Of a stretch of 49,454 nucleotides of DNA, positions 15,913 to 23,309 are shown in pieces. The stretch covers positions 1 to 49,454 of IMG/VR virus record IMGVR_UViG_3300048592_000179; one strand, given 5' to 3'. The notes below the pieces were generated by a model, which was given only the letters and a program-made list of their open reading frames with translations, was not told the DNA's origin and did no database searches. The stretch comes from a virus. Each line of letters opens with the position of its first letter. The first letter of the stretch is position 1. Position numbers and translations under genes: made by a program.

Positions 15913-16553
15913 CCTCCTGGCACAACCTCCACGGCGGAATCCGCTGGCGCATCACCCCCGCGGGCGTCGAGATCGAAGGCGTGGGCCTGGCCCGGACCAA
16001 GGGCGAGCCCCGGACCATGCGGATGTACTGGGGCTACTGGGCGACTCACTTCCTCGCGGCTTCGGATCGGACGGGCGTGCCGATTGCACTCATCATGATG
16101 ACGGTCGCCACCGAGAACGGCGGGTACCGCCCCGACACGGACGGCGTGCCCCACGTGATCGACGTGCGCCGGGAGCCGGGCTATGTGGACGACACGAAGA
16201 CGCCCCATCGCATCAGCGTCGGACCCTGCCACGTCCTGATCTCGACGGCCCGTGGCGCCATGGGCGATCCGTCCATCGACCGAGCGTGGTGCCTGGACCG
16301 GGGCAACAACATCATGGCCGCCGCCCGGTACATCGCCAATCAGCGGGAGCGTACAGGCTACGACCCGATCCTCGTTGCCGCCGCCTACAACGCCGGGAGT
16401 GTCCGCGAGGCCAAGCCGGGGACCCGGTTCGGATCCCGCTGGCACATCGCCGCCTACGGCAACCATCTCGACCGGGCTGCGGCGTGGTACGGGGACGCCT
16501 GTGCGGTCATCGCGGAGGCGGAAGCACTGGTCGCCCGGGGGAGGGCAGCGTGA
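15909..16553 (+). CDS. Endolysin, lytic transglycosylase/SLT-like
   Basis: A protein of 214 residues. The region 'GVPIALIMMTVATENGG' with Glu69 and the later 'DPILVAAAYNAGS' (residues about 152-164) are the classic catalytic-Glu and A-Y-N-A-G motifs of soluble lytic transglycosylase/goose-lysozyme-like enzymes that cleave the peptidoglycan glycan strand. No signal peptide is seen, so export depends on a holin. The flanking small membrane proteins and the spanin-like gene immediately downstream complete a Gram-negative lysis set. Confidence 0.85.
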   Translation: MTSWHNLHGGIRWRITPAGVEIEGVGLARTKGEPRTMRMYWGYWATHFLAASDRTGVPIALIMMTVATENGGYRPDTDGVPHVIDVRREPGYVDDTKTPHRISVGPCHVLISTARGAMGDPSIDRAWCLDRGNNIMAAARYIANQRERTGYDPILVAAAYNAGSVREAKPGTRFGSRWHIAAYGNHLDRAAAWYGDACAVIAEAEALVARGRAA

Positions 16554-17170
16554 CCGCCCCCCGTCGCCTCGCCCTGACCTTCGCCGCCGGGCTCGCCGTG
16601 GGCGTGGTCGCCACCATCGCCGCGGCCGACCTGTCGGACCCCGGCCCGGATCCCGTGGCGTCCGTGGACCTGGAGATGGCCCGCCGTACCGCCGACCTGG
16701 CCCGTGAGGAGGCCCAGGCCGCGTGGGACCGCTACGCCGCCCAGGGCGACACCATCGAGGCGTACCGGGACACCGTGAGGACCGTGAGGACCAACGCCCG
16801 CCTCGTGGCCTCCGTGGCGGCTCAGAGGGCGTCGACGGCCGAGACGGCCCTGCGCCACGCCCTGGACAGCCTGGGCGCGTCCACGGAGGCGCTGGACACC
16901 CTCGTAGCCGCCCACGCCCAGCGCGTGGCCGCCGTGGAGGCGGAGCGCGACGTGCTCGCCCGGGAGAACGCCATGCTGTGGGGTCGCGTGGAGCTGGCGG
17001 ACACGGTGATTGCCCGGCTCGATGAGCGGGCCGAGCGGACCGAGGCCGTGGGGATGGCCGAGGCGCGGCTGCGGGAGGTCGCGGAGGATCGGGCGCGGGC
17101 GTCCAGCCGGCGGGAGAAGGTCGCATACGGTGTCGTGGCCGTGCTGGCACTCAGGGAGGTGAGACGATGA
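16550..17170 (+). CDS. Spanin-like protein with N-terminal membrane anchor
   Basis: A protein of 206 residues, GTG start overlapping the endolysin stop (GTGA). An N-terminal membrane helix (LTFAAGLAVGVVATIAAA) is followed by about 150 residues of Ala/Arg/Glu-rich coiled-coil-like sequence and a short hydrophobic C-terminus. The position right after the endolysin is the usual Rz position. No separate small outer-membrane lipoprotein is nested here; the only lipoprotein seen is at 21278. Confidence 0.65.
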   Translation: MTAPRRLALTFAAGLAVGVVATIAAADLSDPGPDPVASVDLEMARRTADLAREEAQAAWDRYAAQGDTIEAYRDTVRTVRTNARLVASVAAQRASTAETALRHALDSLGASTEALDTLVAAHAQRVAAVEAERDVLARENAMLWGRVELADTVIARLDERAERTEAVGMAEARLREVAEDRARASSRREKVAYGVVAVLALREVRR

Positions 17171-17595
17171 TCCGAGTCCGTGGTCCGTGGATGTGGGCGT
17201 GGGGGTCCATGCTCTTGGCGCTCCAGGTCATCACGCTCTACGGCTGGGCGCTGGACAGGCACGCGCTACTGGTTCTGGGCTCGGCATGGACGGTGGTGTT
17301 TGCTGTGCTGGAGGGTGCGGGTTGGTACCGCAACGTCCAGAGACACGGGGAGCGGGAGGTGGCCCGCACGCTGTCCCAGGTCATGCAGTGGTTCGCCTAC
17401 CGGGACAAGGGAGGGTCTTTCTGGGCCACGCTCACGGGATGGGACGCGTTGGTCACGGGCGTCTGCGTCCAGGCGGGGGCGATGGTGGGCTACATGGCAG
17501 GGCAATCGGTCCATCCGTACCTCGGCTGGTGGGTGGGCGCGGTAGTGGTCGCGTGGAACTACGGCCACTGGCACAATCGACGGAAGCACGGATAA
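17167..17595 (+). CDS. Membrane protein closing the lysis region
   Basis: A protein of 142 residues with four hydrophobic segments (WAWGSMLLALQVITLYGW, ALLVLGSAWTVVFAVLEG, ALVTGVCVQAGAMVGYMAG, YLGWWVGAVVVAW). ATGA overlap with the spanin-like gene. A 27-base gap follows, with a GTGGAG Shine-Dalgarno for the next gene. A holin role is possible. No family is recognised. Confidence 0.55.
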   Translation: MIRVRGPWMWAWGSMLLALQVITLYGWALDRHALLVLGSAWTVVFAVLEGAGWYRNVQRHGEREVARTLSQVMQWFAYRDKGGSFWATLTGWDALVTGVCVQAGAMVGYMAGQSVHPYLGWWVGAVVVAWNYGHWHNRRKHG

Positions 17596-17622
17596 CCAAC
17601 CAACGAGTGGAGATCGCACACC

Positions 17623-18081
17623 ATGGAAGACTTCGTTTTCAACATCGCAAAGGGGCGGGTCGCGGAGTACTACAACCGCGTGAAGTCCAACGACCCCGCC
17701 AACAGCGCGCTGATCATCGTCCCCCTCGCCACCGGCGACTCGGAGGCCAACCTCCAGGACATGGACGACTTGGCTACGGTGCTGGCGGCTACGCCGGCCG
17801 AGGCCGGTGGCTCCTGGGGCCGCAAGACCCTGACCGACGCCGACCTCTCGGCCCTGTCGCCGGACGACGGCAACGACCGGATGGACCTGTCTCTGCCGGA
17901 TCTCACGTGGACCACTCCGACGGCCACGCAGGACACGGAGGGGCTCCTGGTCTGCTACGACCCGGACACCACCGGGGGCACGGACTCGGCCATCATCCCA
18001 CTCACGGCCCATATCTTCGCGGTCACCGCCGACGGCAACGACGTCGTCAAGTCCGCGGGCGTGTTCTACCGGGCCAGCTGA
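17623..18081 (+). CDS. Probable virion or tail-associated protein
   Basis: A protein of 152 residues. It begins with 'EDFVFNIAKGRVAEYYNRVKSNDPANSALIIVPL' and has a beta-rich second half with 'HIFAVTADGNDVVKSAG'. Proteins with this start are common in siphophage tail-accessory regions, but I cannot name a role. It opens the block of four or five probable structural genes that follows lysis. Confidence 0.55.
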   Translation: MEDFVFNIAKGRVAEYYNRVKSNDPANSALIIVPLATGDSEANLQDMDDLATVLAATPAEAGGSWGRKTLTDADLSALSPDDGNDRMDLSLPDLTWTTPTATQDTEGLLVCYDPDTTGGTDSAIIPLTAHIFAVTADGNDVVKSAGVFYRAS

Positions 18082-18086
18082 TCGCC

Positions 18087-18617
18087 ATGATCATCTCCCT
18101 CGATGAACTGAAAGCCGAGCTTGCCGCCGACCCGGTGGGACTCGGACTCACGGGCGACGATGTCGCGGACGACGCCGCGCTGAACGCCCCCACGCGCACG
18201 ATCTACGTGGAAGCGACCGAGGCCCAGGTCTTCGGCCACGGCGACCGAAGCGGTTACTGGGGTCGCATCGAACGGATCGCCGACATGGGCGAGGCCCAGA
18301 TCCAGGCCGAGTACTTCCCGGGCGGCGGCGTTCCGGTACCGGCGGGGCAGGAGGTGGCTTACGCTCGCTCCGCCAAGCAGGCGGCGCTCTCGGCTCGCGC
18401 CCGCCGTCTCGATGGCCGCAATCAGACCATCGACGTGCGGGCCCCCGCGTTCGGCCAGATGTGCGGCCTATTCGTGCTCATGGGCGTGATGACCCAGGCG
18501 TGGGCTGACGCGTTGCTCGGCATGGGCACTCGCCCCGGCTCCCGCGCCGAGGAACTGTGGGGGTCAAGCGCCCACACGACCCCATCCATGCTGGCTGACG
18601 CAAGGAGGCTTCCGTGA
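18087..18617 (+). CDS. Hypothetical protein, second structural block
   Basis: A protein of 176 residues from ATG 18087. The N-terminus is acidic (ISLDELKAELAADPVGLGLTGDD) and a C-terminal hydrophobic helix is present (MCGLFVLMGVMTQAWADALLG). The frame stays open upstream to 17187, but that part overlaps two other genes and lacks a ribosome site. Function unknown. The gene couples to the next by a four-base GTGA overlap. Confidence 0.6.
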   Translation: MIISLDELKAELAADPVGLGLTGDDVADDAALNAPTRTIYVEATEAQVFGHGDRSGYWGRIERIADMGEAQIQAEYFPGGGVPVPAGQEVAYARSAKQAALSARARRLDGRNQTIDVRAPAFGQMCGLFVLMGVMTQAWADALLGMGTRPGSRAEELWGSSAHTTPSMLADARRLP

Positions 18618-19180
18618 CCGACATCCGCAGGACGCTCGGCACCCAGCTCGTGTTCTGCGACACGGGCGGGGACTTCTCGCCGACCGCGGCCAACGACATC
18701 CGGCGTGGCTCGCCCACGGCGGTGCAGATGGCCCTGGCGTCCCTGGCCAACGGCGCGGCAAGGCAGAGCGCGAAGGCCACTCTGGACGCCACGTACCTGC
18801 CTGACCTGGTCGTTGCCTCAGCGGTGCTGGAGTTCGCGGCAACGCCGACGGCGGGCAACGGGTTCCGGGTCTACTGGGCGCCGTCCAACTCTTCGACGGC
18901 AGGCACGGGCAACCCAGGCGGCGTGTCGGGCTCGGACGCGGCCTACACCGGCTATTCCAGCAACCTCGACCCCTCGCTCCGGCACCTCGTATTCGTCGGG
19001 CGGATCGCGGTGACGGCCCAGGCAACCGCGACGGTGCAAGTCATCCGCAACTTCGCGTCGTTCGTGCCGGGAAGCCGCTACGGGTCGCTGGTGGTGGTCA
19101 ACGACTCGGGCGCGGCCATCCACTCGGACGATGTGGAGTGTCATATCACGCTGGATCCCGTGTACTACCTGACGGTCTGA
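18614..19180 (+). CDS. Probable virion protein, function unknown
   Basis: A protein of 188 residues with GTG start. Beta-rich, low in charge and Gly/Ala/Ser/Thr-rich, as expected for a virion surface protein (FRVYWAPSNSSTAGTGNP, FVGRIAVTAQATATVQVI, SLVVVNDSGAAI). The start lies on the previous stop. No family is recognised. Confidence 0.6.
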   Translation: MTDIRRTLGTQLVFCDTGGDFSPTAANDIRRGSPTAVQMALASLANGAARQSAKATLDATYLPDLVVASAVLEFAATPTAGNGFRVYWAPSNSSTAGTGNPGGVSGSDAAYTGYSSNLDPSLRHLVFVGRIAVTAQATATVQVIRNFASFVPGSRYGSLVVVNDSGAAIHSDDVECHITLDPVYYLTV

Positions 19181-19181
19181 C

Positions 19182-20849
19182 ATGTCGCAACGTCGCCCAG
19201 GCATCGCCAAGCCCCTGCAGTGGGCCGTAGACCCCGGACTGATCGATCCGAGGTACCGGCGCGTATGGGAGGGCTTGGGCCTGCGGACGTGCTTCTGGGA
19301 TGGGTCGCCGCGGGCCGCGTACACGGGCGTCTACATGCCGGTGGGGTCCATCTTCGGGACCTCGACCACGGTGGACGGCCCCTACGGTCCCGCGTGGGAG
19401 ACGTTCGCCACGGGCGACTGGGCCACCCTTATCGGAGACCCGCTCGCCCACTTCCCGGCGTCCGACGAGTGTACGATTGCCGCGCTGCACGGATTCACGG
19501 GGTCGGCCGGGAACAACTACGACGCCCTGTTTTATGCTGGCGACAACACGGGCGTGCAGTACAAAGGCCTGGTCAATCAGGGCGGCCCGGCCGGCACCCC
19601 GGACATGCGCTGCTCGCTACGAGTCAGCGGAACGACCTACCAGACGGCGTCGCTGTCCCGGTACACTGGCGGGGTTGCCGATCGGTGGTACTTCGGGCGG
19701 TGGCGGTCTGGCGAGAAGCTGTCCCTGCAGCGGTACCTGACCGACGGCACGCTGGAGGCCGAGAGCGAGTCGGCGTCCACGATTTCCGGCACCACCGACG
19801 TACCCGGAGCAGGCGCGGCGCGCACGTACATCGGCCGCGGCGCATACTCTGGCGACCACATCTACGGACGGTGGGACGTCTGGCTCATTATCCCGACGCG
19901 CCTCACGGACGCCGAGGTGGCCGCGCTTATCGCCGACCCGTTCGGGCCGTGGCGTATGGCGGACCGGCCGCGGCTGTTCGTGTCAGCGGGCGGCGGCGGG
20001 ACCACCCTCGGCCTTTCTCCCGCGACTGAAACAGAGGCGGCCCAGGGGCTCGCCGCTGAGAAGCGGCTGACGGTTAGCCTATCGACGGAGACGGACGCGG
20101 CGCAGGCCATCACAGCGGCCAAGTCCCTGACGGTCGGGAGCACCGCGGAAGCCGACAGCGCCCAGCCCTCGGTGGCCACGAAGAGCGCCGTCCTGGGCCC
20201 CGCCGCGAGCGCCGAGGCTGCCCTGGCCCTGACCGTGGAGAAGACCCTCCCGGTCGCCACGGCCACCGAGACGGACACCGCCGTTGGGATCGTCGCCAGC
20301 AAGGCCCCTGCCCTCTCGGCGGCCACCGAGACGGATGCGGCGGCCGGCCTCGCCGTGGACAAGGTGCTGGGGCTCGGGATCGCATCCGAGGCGGACGCGG
20401 CCCTGCCCCTGAGCACGACCCCGTCCATCGCGCTCGGTGTCGCCACGGAAACGGACACGGCCATCGGCGCTACGGCCACCAAGCTCGTGAGCGTGGGGGT
20501 GGCGACCGAAGCCGGGTCGGCCCTTACGCTCGGCGTGTCCAAGATCCTGGCCGTTGGCCTGGCGTCCGAGGCCGATGCCGCCCTGGCGGTCGCGTGGGCC
20601 CACGCCCGCACGCTCACCGCGGCCGTGGAGACTGACGGCGCCCTGACCATCGCGCCCCACAAACTGCTGGGGCTTGGGATCGCGGGTGAGACGGATACGG
20701 CTTTCGACCTAACTCCGACCGCTGCGATCTCTGTCCCCGCCGACGGCCGCATCAAGGCATCTCCTCGCGCCTGGGTCGTCCAGGCCGCGCCTCGCACCCA
20801 CCGCGCCAAGGCATCGCCCAGGTCCTGGCGCACCAGTCCGGAGAACTGA
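19182..20849 (+). CDS. Virion protein: LamG-like domain plus twelve 20-residue repeats
   Basis: A protein of 555 residues. Residues 1-260 look like a concanavalin/LamG-type beta sandwich (W-rich, 'RTYIGRGAYSGDHIYGRWDVWLIIPTRLTDAEVAALI' pattern, broken here by its own loops). Residues 282-521 are twelve tandem 20-residue units of the form (T/S)ETDxAxxLxxxKxLxLGxA. The tail carries two copies of a KASPRxW motif. Repeats of the ETDxA kind occur in phage structural proteins; a fiber or decoration role on the particle surface is likely. It is located outside the main tail operon. Confidence 0.7.
   Translation: MSQRRPGIAKPLQWAVDPGLIDPRYRRVWEGLGLRTCFWDGSPRAAYTGVYMPVGSIFGTSTTVDGPYGPAWETFATGDWATLIGDPLAHFPASDECTIAALHGFTGSAGNNYDALFYAGDNTGVQYKGLVNQGGPAGTPDMRCSLRVSGTTYQTASLSRYTGGVADRWYFGRWRSGEKLSLQRYLTDGTLEAESESASTISGTTDVPGAGAARTYIGRGAYSGDHIYGRWDVWLIIPTRLTDAEVAALIADPFGPWRMADRPRLFVSAGGGGTTLGLSPATETEAAQGLAAEKRLTVSLSTETDAAQAITAAKSLTVGSTAEADSAQPSVATKSAVLGPAASAEAALALTVEKTLPVATATETDTAVGIVASKAPALSAATETDAAAGLAVDKVLGLGIASEADAALPLSTTPSIALGVATETDTAIGATATKLVSVGVATEAGSALTLGVSKILAVGLASEADAALAVAWAHARTLTAAVETDGALTIAPHKLLGLGIAGETDTAFDLTPTAAISVPADGRIKASPRAWVVQAAPRTHRAKASPRSWRTSPEN
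20025..20744 (+). repeat. Twelve in-frame 60-bp repeats
   Basis: 720 bases encode twelve consecutive 20-residue units with no insertion or deletion between them. The best conserved positions are E-T/A-D at 2-4, A at 6, K near 13 and G-x-A at 18-20. The DNA copies have diverged, but the period is exact, so selection keeps the unit length. The array gives an extended or beta-solenoid-like stalk at the C-terminus of the encoded protein. Confidence 0.9.
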
Positions 20850-20853
20850 TCTC

Positions 20854-21219
20854 ATGAGCATCTACGGCCCTCTCGACTGGGAGGCTCCGAATACCCAGGC
20901 CAGGCACGCCGACGCGGGAGACAACCTCGCATCTGGCGTCACCCTGGTAGAGGCTGGCGCGGTCGGCCTCGTGTACCTGGAGGTGGCCAACGGCACGAAG
21001 ACCACGGTGACGGGCGTGACCGTGGGGGGCATCGCGGTCGTCACCGGCGTCCCGTCCGGAATAGCTAGCGGGGGCGTGGACTTCACCCTCTCGGCCAGCA
21101 GTGCGCCCACGCCGTCGAGTCAGGCCGCCGGCGACTACTGGGTCAAGATCACCCTGGATCGCTCCGACGGCACCAAGGAGGTCGTTCGGGCGCCCCTCAC
21201 GATCCACGCGGGACCGTAG
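20854..21219 (+). CDS. Small beta-rich virion protein
   Basis: A protein of 121 residues with Ig-like character: VGLVYLEVANGTKTTVTGV, a VDFTLSASSAPTP strand and WVKITLDRSDGTKEVVRAPL. It is probably a decoration or fiber-accessory domain working with the repeat protein encoded four bases upstream. No motif fixes the function. Confidence 0.6.
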   Translation: MSIYGPLDWEAPNTQARHADAGDNLASGVTLVEAGAVGLVYLEVANGTKTTVTGVTVGGIAVVTGVPSGIASGGVDFTLSASSAPTPSSQAAGDYWVKITLDRSDGTKEVVRAPLTIHAGP

Positions 21220-21277
21220 CAAGAATTCGGAGTGAAACGTGCTCGGTTCCGTGGCGTCTCGCCGGTACGCTCCAACC

Positions 21278-21634
21278 ATGAGATGGCTCATCCTACTTCT
21301 CGTGGCGGGCTGCACCTCCATGGTCCAGCCGATCGCCCCGGTTGGGTTCACGCCCGGCCCGGCCCAGCACACCGCGGCTGCGCACGTCACCGCATGCTCA
21401 GGGCGTACCGTCCACGCCACCGACGTGAGGTGGTGGGCCGTCGAAGGGATCGAAGGTCATCCTGACGCTCTGGGCGCCTGGAACCCCCCGGGGGACATCT
21501 ACCTGACCAGGTCCGCCATGGAGGACACCGTCATCGTCGGCCACGAGCTCCTGCACCACGTCCTCGACGGCGACTCTCGGCACCGAAGCCCGCTGTGGGT
21601 CTCGTGCGGGCTCACGGAGGCGAGCCTCGAGTAG
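21278..21634 (+). CDS. Small lipoprotein with HExxH metalloprotease-like motif
   Basis: A protein of 118 residues from ATG 21278; a GTG at 21239 also opens the frame but would bury the signal. The N-terminus is a lipoprotein signal (MRWLILLLVAGC, lipobox LVAGC, Cys12), so the mature protein would be lipid-anchored outside the inner membrane. Residues 89-94 are HELLHH, a HExxH zinc-peptidase signature, followed by DGDSRH. The protein is shorter than a usual metallopeptidase domain. It could be an envelope protein that works at lysis or superinfection exclusion. Enzyme activity is inference. Confidence 0.75.
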   Translation: MRWLILLLVAGCTSMVQPIAPVGFTPGPAQHTAAAHVTACSGRTVHATDVRWWAVEGIEGHPDALGAWNPPGDIYLTRSAMEDTVIVGHELLHHVLDGDSRHRSPLWVSCGLTEASLE

Positions 21635-21673
21635 GGGCGAATTGCTCCAAGCTGGCCCGCTGGCCCCGTCTGT

Positions 21674-21735
21674 GTCACGACACCCTTGCGTCGGCGGGTG
21701 TGGGTCGCTATCGTAGCTCCGTAGTCGTCACGACA
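21674..21735 (+). promoter_or_regulatory. Candidate sigma70 promoter flanked by two operator-like repeats
   Basis: TTGCGT (21686-21691), a 17-base spacer and TATCGT (21709-21714) form a plausible promoter for the early operon. The 9-base word GTCACGACA occurs at 21674-21682 (upstream of -35) and again at 21727-21735 (just past the start), 53 bases apart, near five helical turns. The second copy overlaps the 11-base palindrome GTCGTCACGAC (21724-21734). The first gene downstream encodes a small HTH protein, which could bind these sites. Promoter strength is unknown. Confidence 0.55.
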
Positions 21736-21756
21736 AAGACGCCAGACGGAGCGCAG

Positions 21757-22038
21757 ATGCCCAGACTCAACGAAATCGACCGCCGCGTGCTGGAGTCCAT
21801 GACCGGGCGCGCCAAACTGGACGCCCTCCTCGAGGAGGCGGGGCACCCGACGGTGCGTGCCGTGTCCTTCGCGCTCGCGGAGTTCCCGGACGACGTGAGC
21901 CGGTGCCTGTCCGGGCATCAGGGTCGCCGCCCTACCATGGACCGCATCCGGGCCAAGGTGGCCGACATGCTGGGACTGGCGCGGGAGACGGTGGACGAAC
22001 TGCTCGGCGGGCCGCTGGCGGACGAGGACACCCCATGA
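21757..22038 (+). CDS. Small XRE-like HTH regulator
   Basis: A protein of 93 residues from ATG 21757. Residues 36-85 fit an HTH of the Cro/XRE type: FPDDVSRCLSGHQGRRPTMD, then IRAKVADMLGLARETVDELL. It is the first gene after the candidate early promoter and its repeated operator-like sites, so autoregulation is likely. It is too short for a full CI-type repressor with a C-terminal domain. Confidence 0.65.
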   Translation: MPRLNEIDRRVLESMTGRAKLDALLEEAGHPTVRAVSFALAEFPDDVSRCLSGHQGRRPTMDRIRAKVADMLGLARETVDELLGGPLADEDTP

Positions 22039-22244
22039 GCCGCCACCTCTTCTCCGGGGGCGTCAACGACTTGCTGGTTGCCCGGCTGGCCGAGCACGCC
22101 GAGACGCTACCCATCGCCCATGCGTGCGCGTGGTGCGGGAAGCCGGCGAGCCCCGCCGACGCGCTGCTGATCGCCATGCAGGCCGCGGTGTCGCACGGGA
22201 TCTGCGAGCGGTGCGAGCAGGCGTTCCGGGAGGGCGCAGCATGA
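22035..22244 (+). CDS. Small zinc-ribbon protein
   Basis: A protein of 69 residues with two CxxC knuckles (CAWC near residue 31 and CERC near residue 59), 25 residues apart, as in DksA/TraR-like or simple zinc ribbons. ATGA overlap with the regulator gene. Function unknown. A role in host RNA polymerase control is only a possibility. Confidence 0.65.
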   Translation: MSRHLFSGGVNDLLVARLAEHAETLPIAHACAWCGKPASPADALLIAMQAAVSHGICERCEQAFREGAA

Positions 22245-22828
22245 GCGCGCACTGGACGGACGAACTGGTAGCGATGGATGCGTGCGAGGAAGCCGTGGAG
22301 TGGGCACGGACGCAGCCGAGCATGGCGCAGGCGTGGAGGGTGTGCCCGCGTGGTGACTGGATGTTGTGGCTCGCGGAGCGGCGTGGCGTGGACCCTAAGC
22401 GGCTGGCGTGGGTGGCGTGCCAGGTCGCCCGGACGGCGCTGAAGTACGTGCCTGACGGCGAGGACAGGCCCCGACTGTGCATCGAGACGACCGAGGCGTA
22501 TCTGCGCGGTGAAGTGACGCGGGCCGATGTGCGGGCCGCACGGGACGCCGCATGGGCCGCAGAGGCCGCCGCATGGGACGCCGCAGTGGCCGCACGGGAC
22601 GCCGCATGGGCCGCAGAGGCCGCCGCAGAGGCCGCAGAGGCCGCATGGGCCGCCGCAGGGGCCGCACGGGCCGCCGCAGAGGCCGCAGAGGCCGCATGGG
22701 CCGCCGCAGGGGACGCAGGGGCCGCCGCAGGGGACGCCGCGGAGGCCGCCGCGCACCGGGGACACGCCCGCATCGTGCGGCGCGAGTGGCCCGCGTATGC
22801 CAGCCTGACTTCGGAGGGCGCAGCATGA
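22241..22828 (+). CDS. Imm5-like protein with Ala-rich repeat tail
   Basis: A protein of 195 residues. Residues 1-70 (DACEEAVEWARTQPSMAQAW, then CPRGDWMLWLAERRG) match the pattern of the putative immunity (Imm5-type) proteins often found in phages. The second half is a long Ala/Trp/Glu/Asp-repeat helix (AWAAEAAAWDAAVAARDAAW and variants). The actual function of these phage proteins is not known; despite the name, no toxin partner is present here. Confidence 0.6.
   Translation: MSAHWTDELVAMDACEEAVEWARTQPSMAQAWRVCPRGDWMLWLAERRGVDPKRLAWVACQVARTALKYVPDGEDRPRLCIETTEAYLRGEVTRADVRAARDAAWAAEAAAWDAAVAARDAAWAAEAAAEAAEAAWAAAGAARAAAEAAEAAWAAAGDAGAAAGDAAEAAAHRGHARIVRREWPAYASLTSEGAA
22533..22755 (+). repeat. 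Ala-codon repeat tract
   Basis: About 220 bases of repeated GCC GCA and GAG GCC triplets in units of about 7-8 codons, such as GCATGGGCCGC. They encode an Ala-rich helix of the pattern AAxAAW/E. The units are near-identical in DNA, so copy number is likely to vary between relatives and short-read assembly could be wrong here. Confidence 0.8.
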
Positions 22829-23019
22829 CGCCCAAGGACAAGAGCCCCACCGTGGCGTCCCGCGAGTGCCGGGACCGGGCGCGGCTGCACCGGCCCCGCA
22901 AGTGCCCGCTGTGCGGGGTCTGGCTCCACACGTGGACCGAGCGTGCGCTGCACCTCGCCGCGGAGCACTCATGGGTGCCGAAGCGGCCCAGAGACGACGA
23001 CCTGCCGCCCGCCGCATGA
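22825..23019 (+). CDS. Small C2H2 zinc-finger protein
   Basis: A protein of 64 residues. Residues 27-47 form a finger, Cys-x2-Cys-x12-His-x4-His (CPLCGVW...LHLAAEH), inside a basic N-terminal and mixed C-terminal context. The same finger spacing is found in the tail-operon protein at 2209. Nucleic-acid binding is likely. Function not known. Confidence 0.7.
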   Translation: MTPKDKSPTVASRECRDRARLHRPRKCPLCGVWLHTWTERALHLAAEHSWVPKRPRDDDLPPAA

Positions 23020-23027
23020 ACGGAAAA

Positions 23028-23057
23028 GCCCCGCACCGGGAGCCAACCGGGCGGGGC
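23028..23057 (+). terminator. GC-rich hairpin, possible terminator or attenuator
   Basis: GCCCCGC-A-CCGG (23028-23039) pairs with CCGGGCGGGGC (23047-23057) with one bulged A and a seven-base loop. No T-run follows, so it may act as a Rho-linked terminator, RNA-processing site or attenuator. It lies in the 77-base gap between two small zinc-protein genes, one of the few true gaps in this operon. Confidence 0.55.
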
Positions 23058-23096
23058 CACTACCGAAAGACCAACACCTCAAAATAGGGACAGACG

Positions 23097-23309
23097 ATGA
23101 GCGACACAATCAGCTTCGCGGCACGGATGAAGCGCGACGGGCTCGCCAAGTGCTCGCATTGCGGGGACTGGGTGAACGACGTGGTACCATGCACCGAGCA
23201 CAAGTCGTGGATGGCCGGCGACGTCGTGCTGGACGGCGAAGGCCCTGCGGGCGACCTGTGCGGCGAGTGCCAGAAGGAGTTCCACGCCTGGCCCTCGGAG
23301 GCTGCATGA
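23097..23309 (+). CDS. Small zinc-ribbon protein
   Basis: A protein of 70 residues with CSHC (residues 19-22), a C-x2-H pair (CTEH) and a C-terminal CGEC. The spacing suggests one or two zinc sites. A GGGA ribosome site precedes the ATG after the hairpin gap. Function unknown. Confidence 0.65.
   Translation: MSDTISFAARMKRDGLAKCSHCGDWVNDVVPCTEHKSWMAGDVVLDGEGPAGDLCGECQKEFHAWPSEAA

Noticed and set aside
22533-22755. CRISPR-like or minisatellite array
   Set aside because: The repeat is coding, has no spacers and encodes an Ala-rich helix in frame.
22395-23060. Minus-strand Arg/Pro-rich frames over the Ala-repeat gene
   Set aside because: Artefact of the GCC/GCA repeat read on the other strand.
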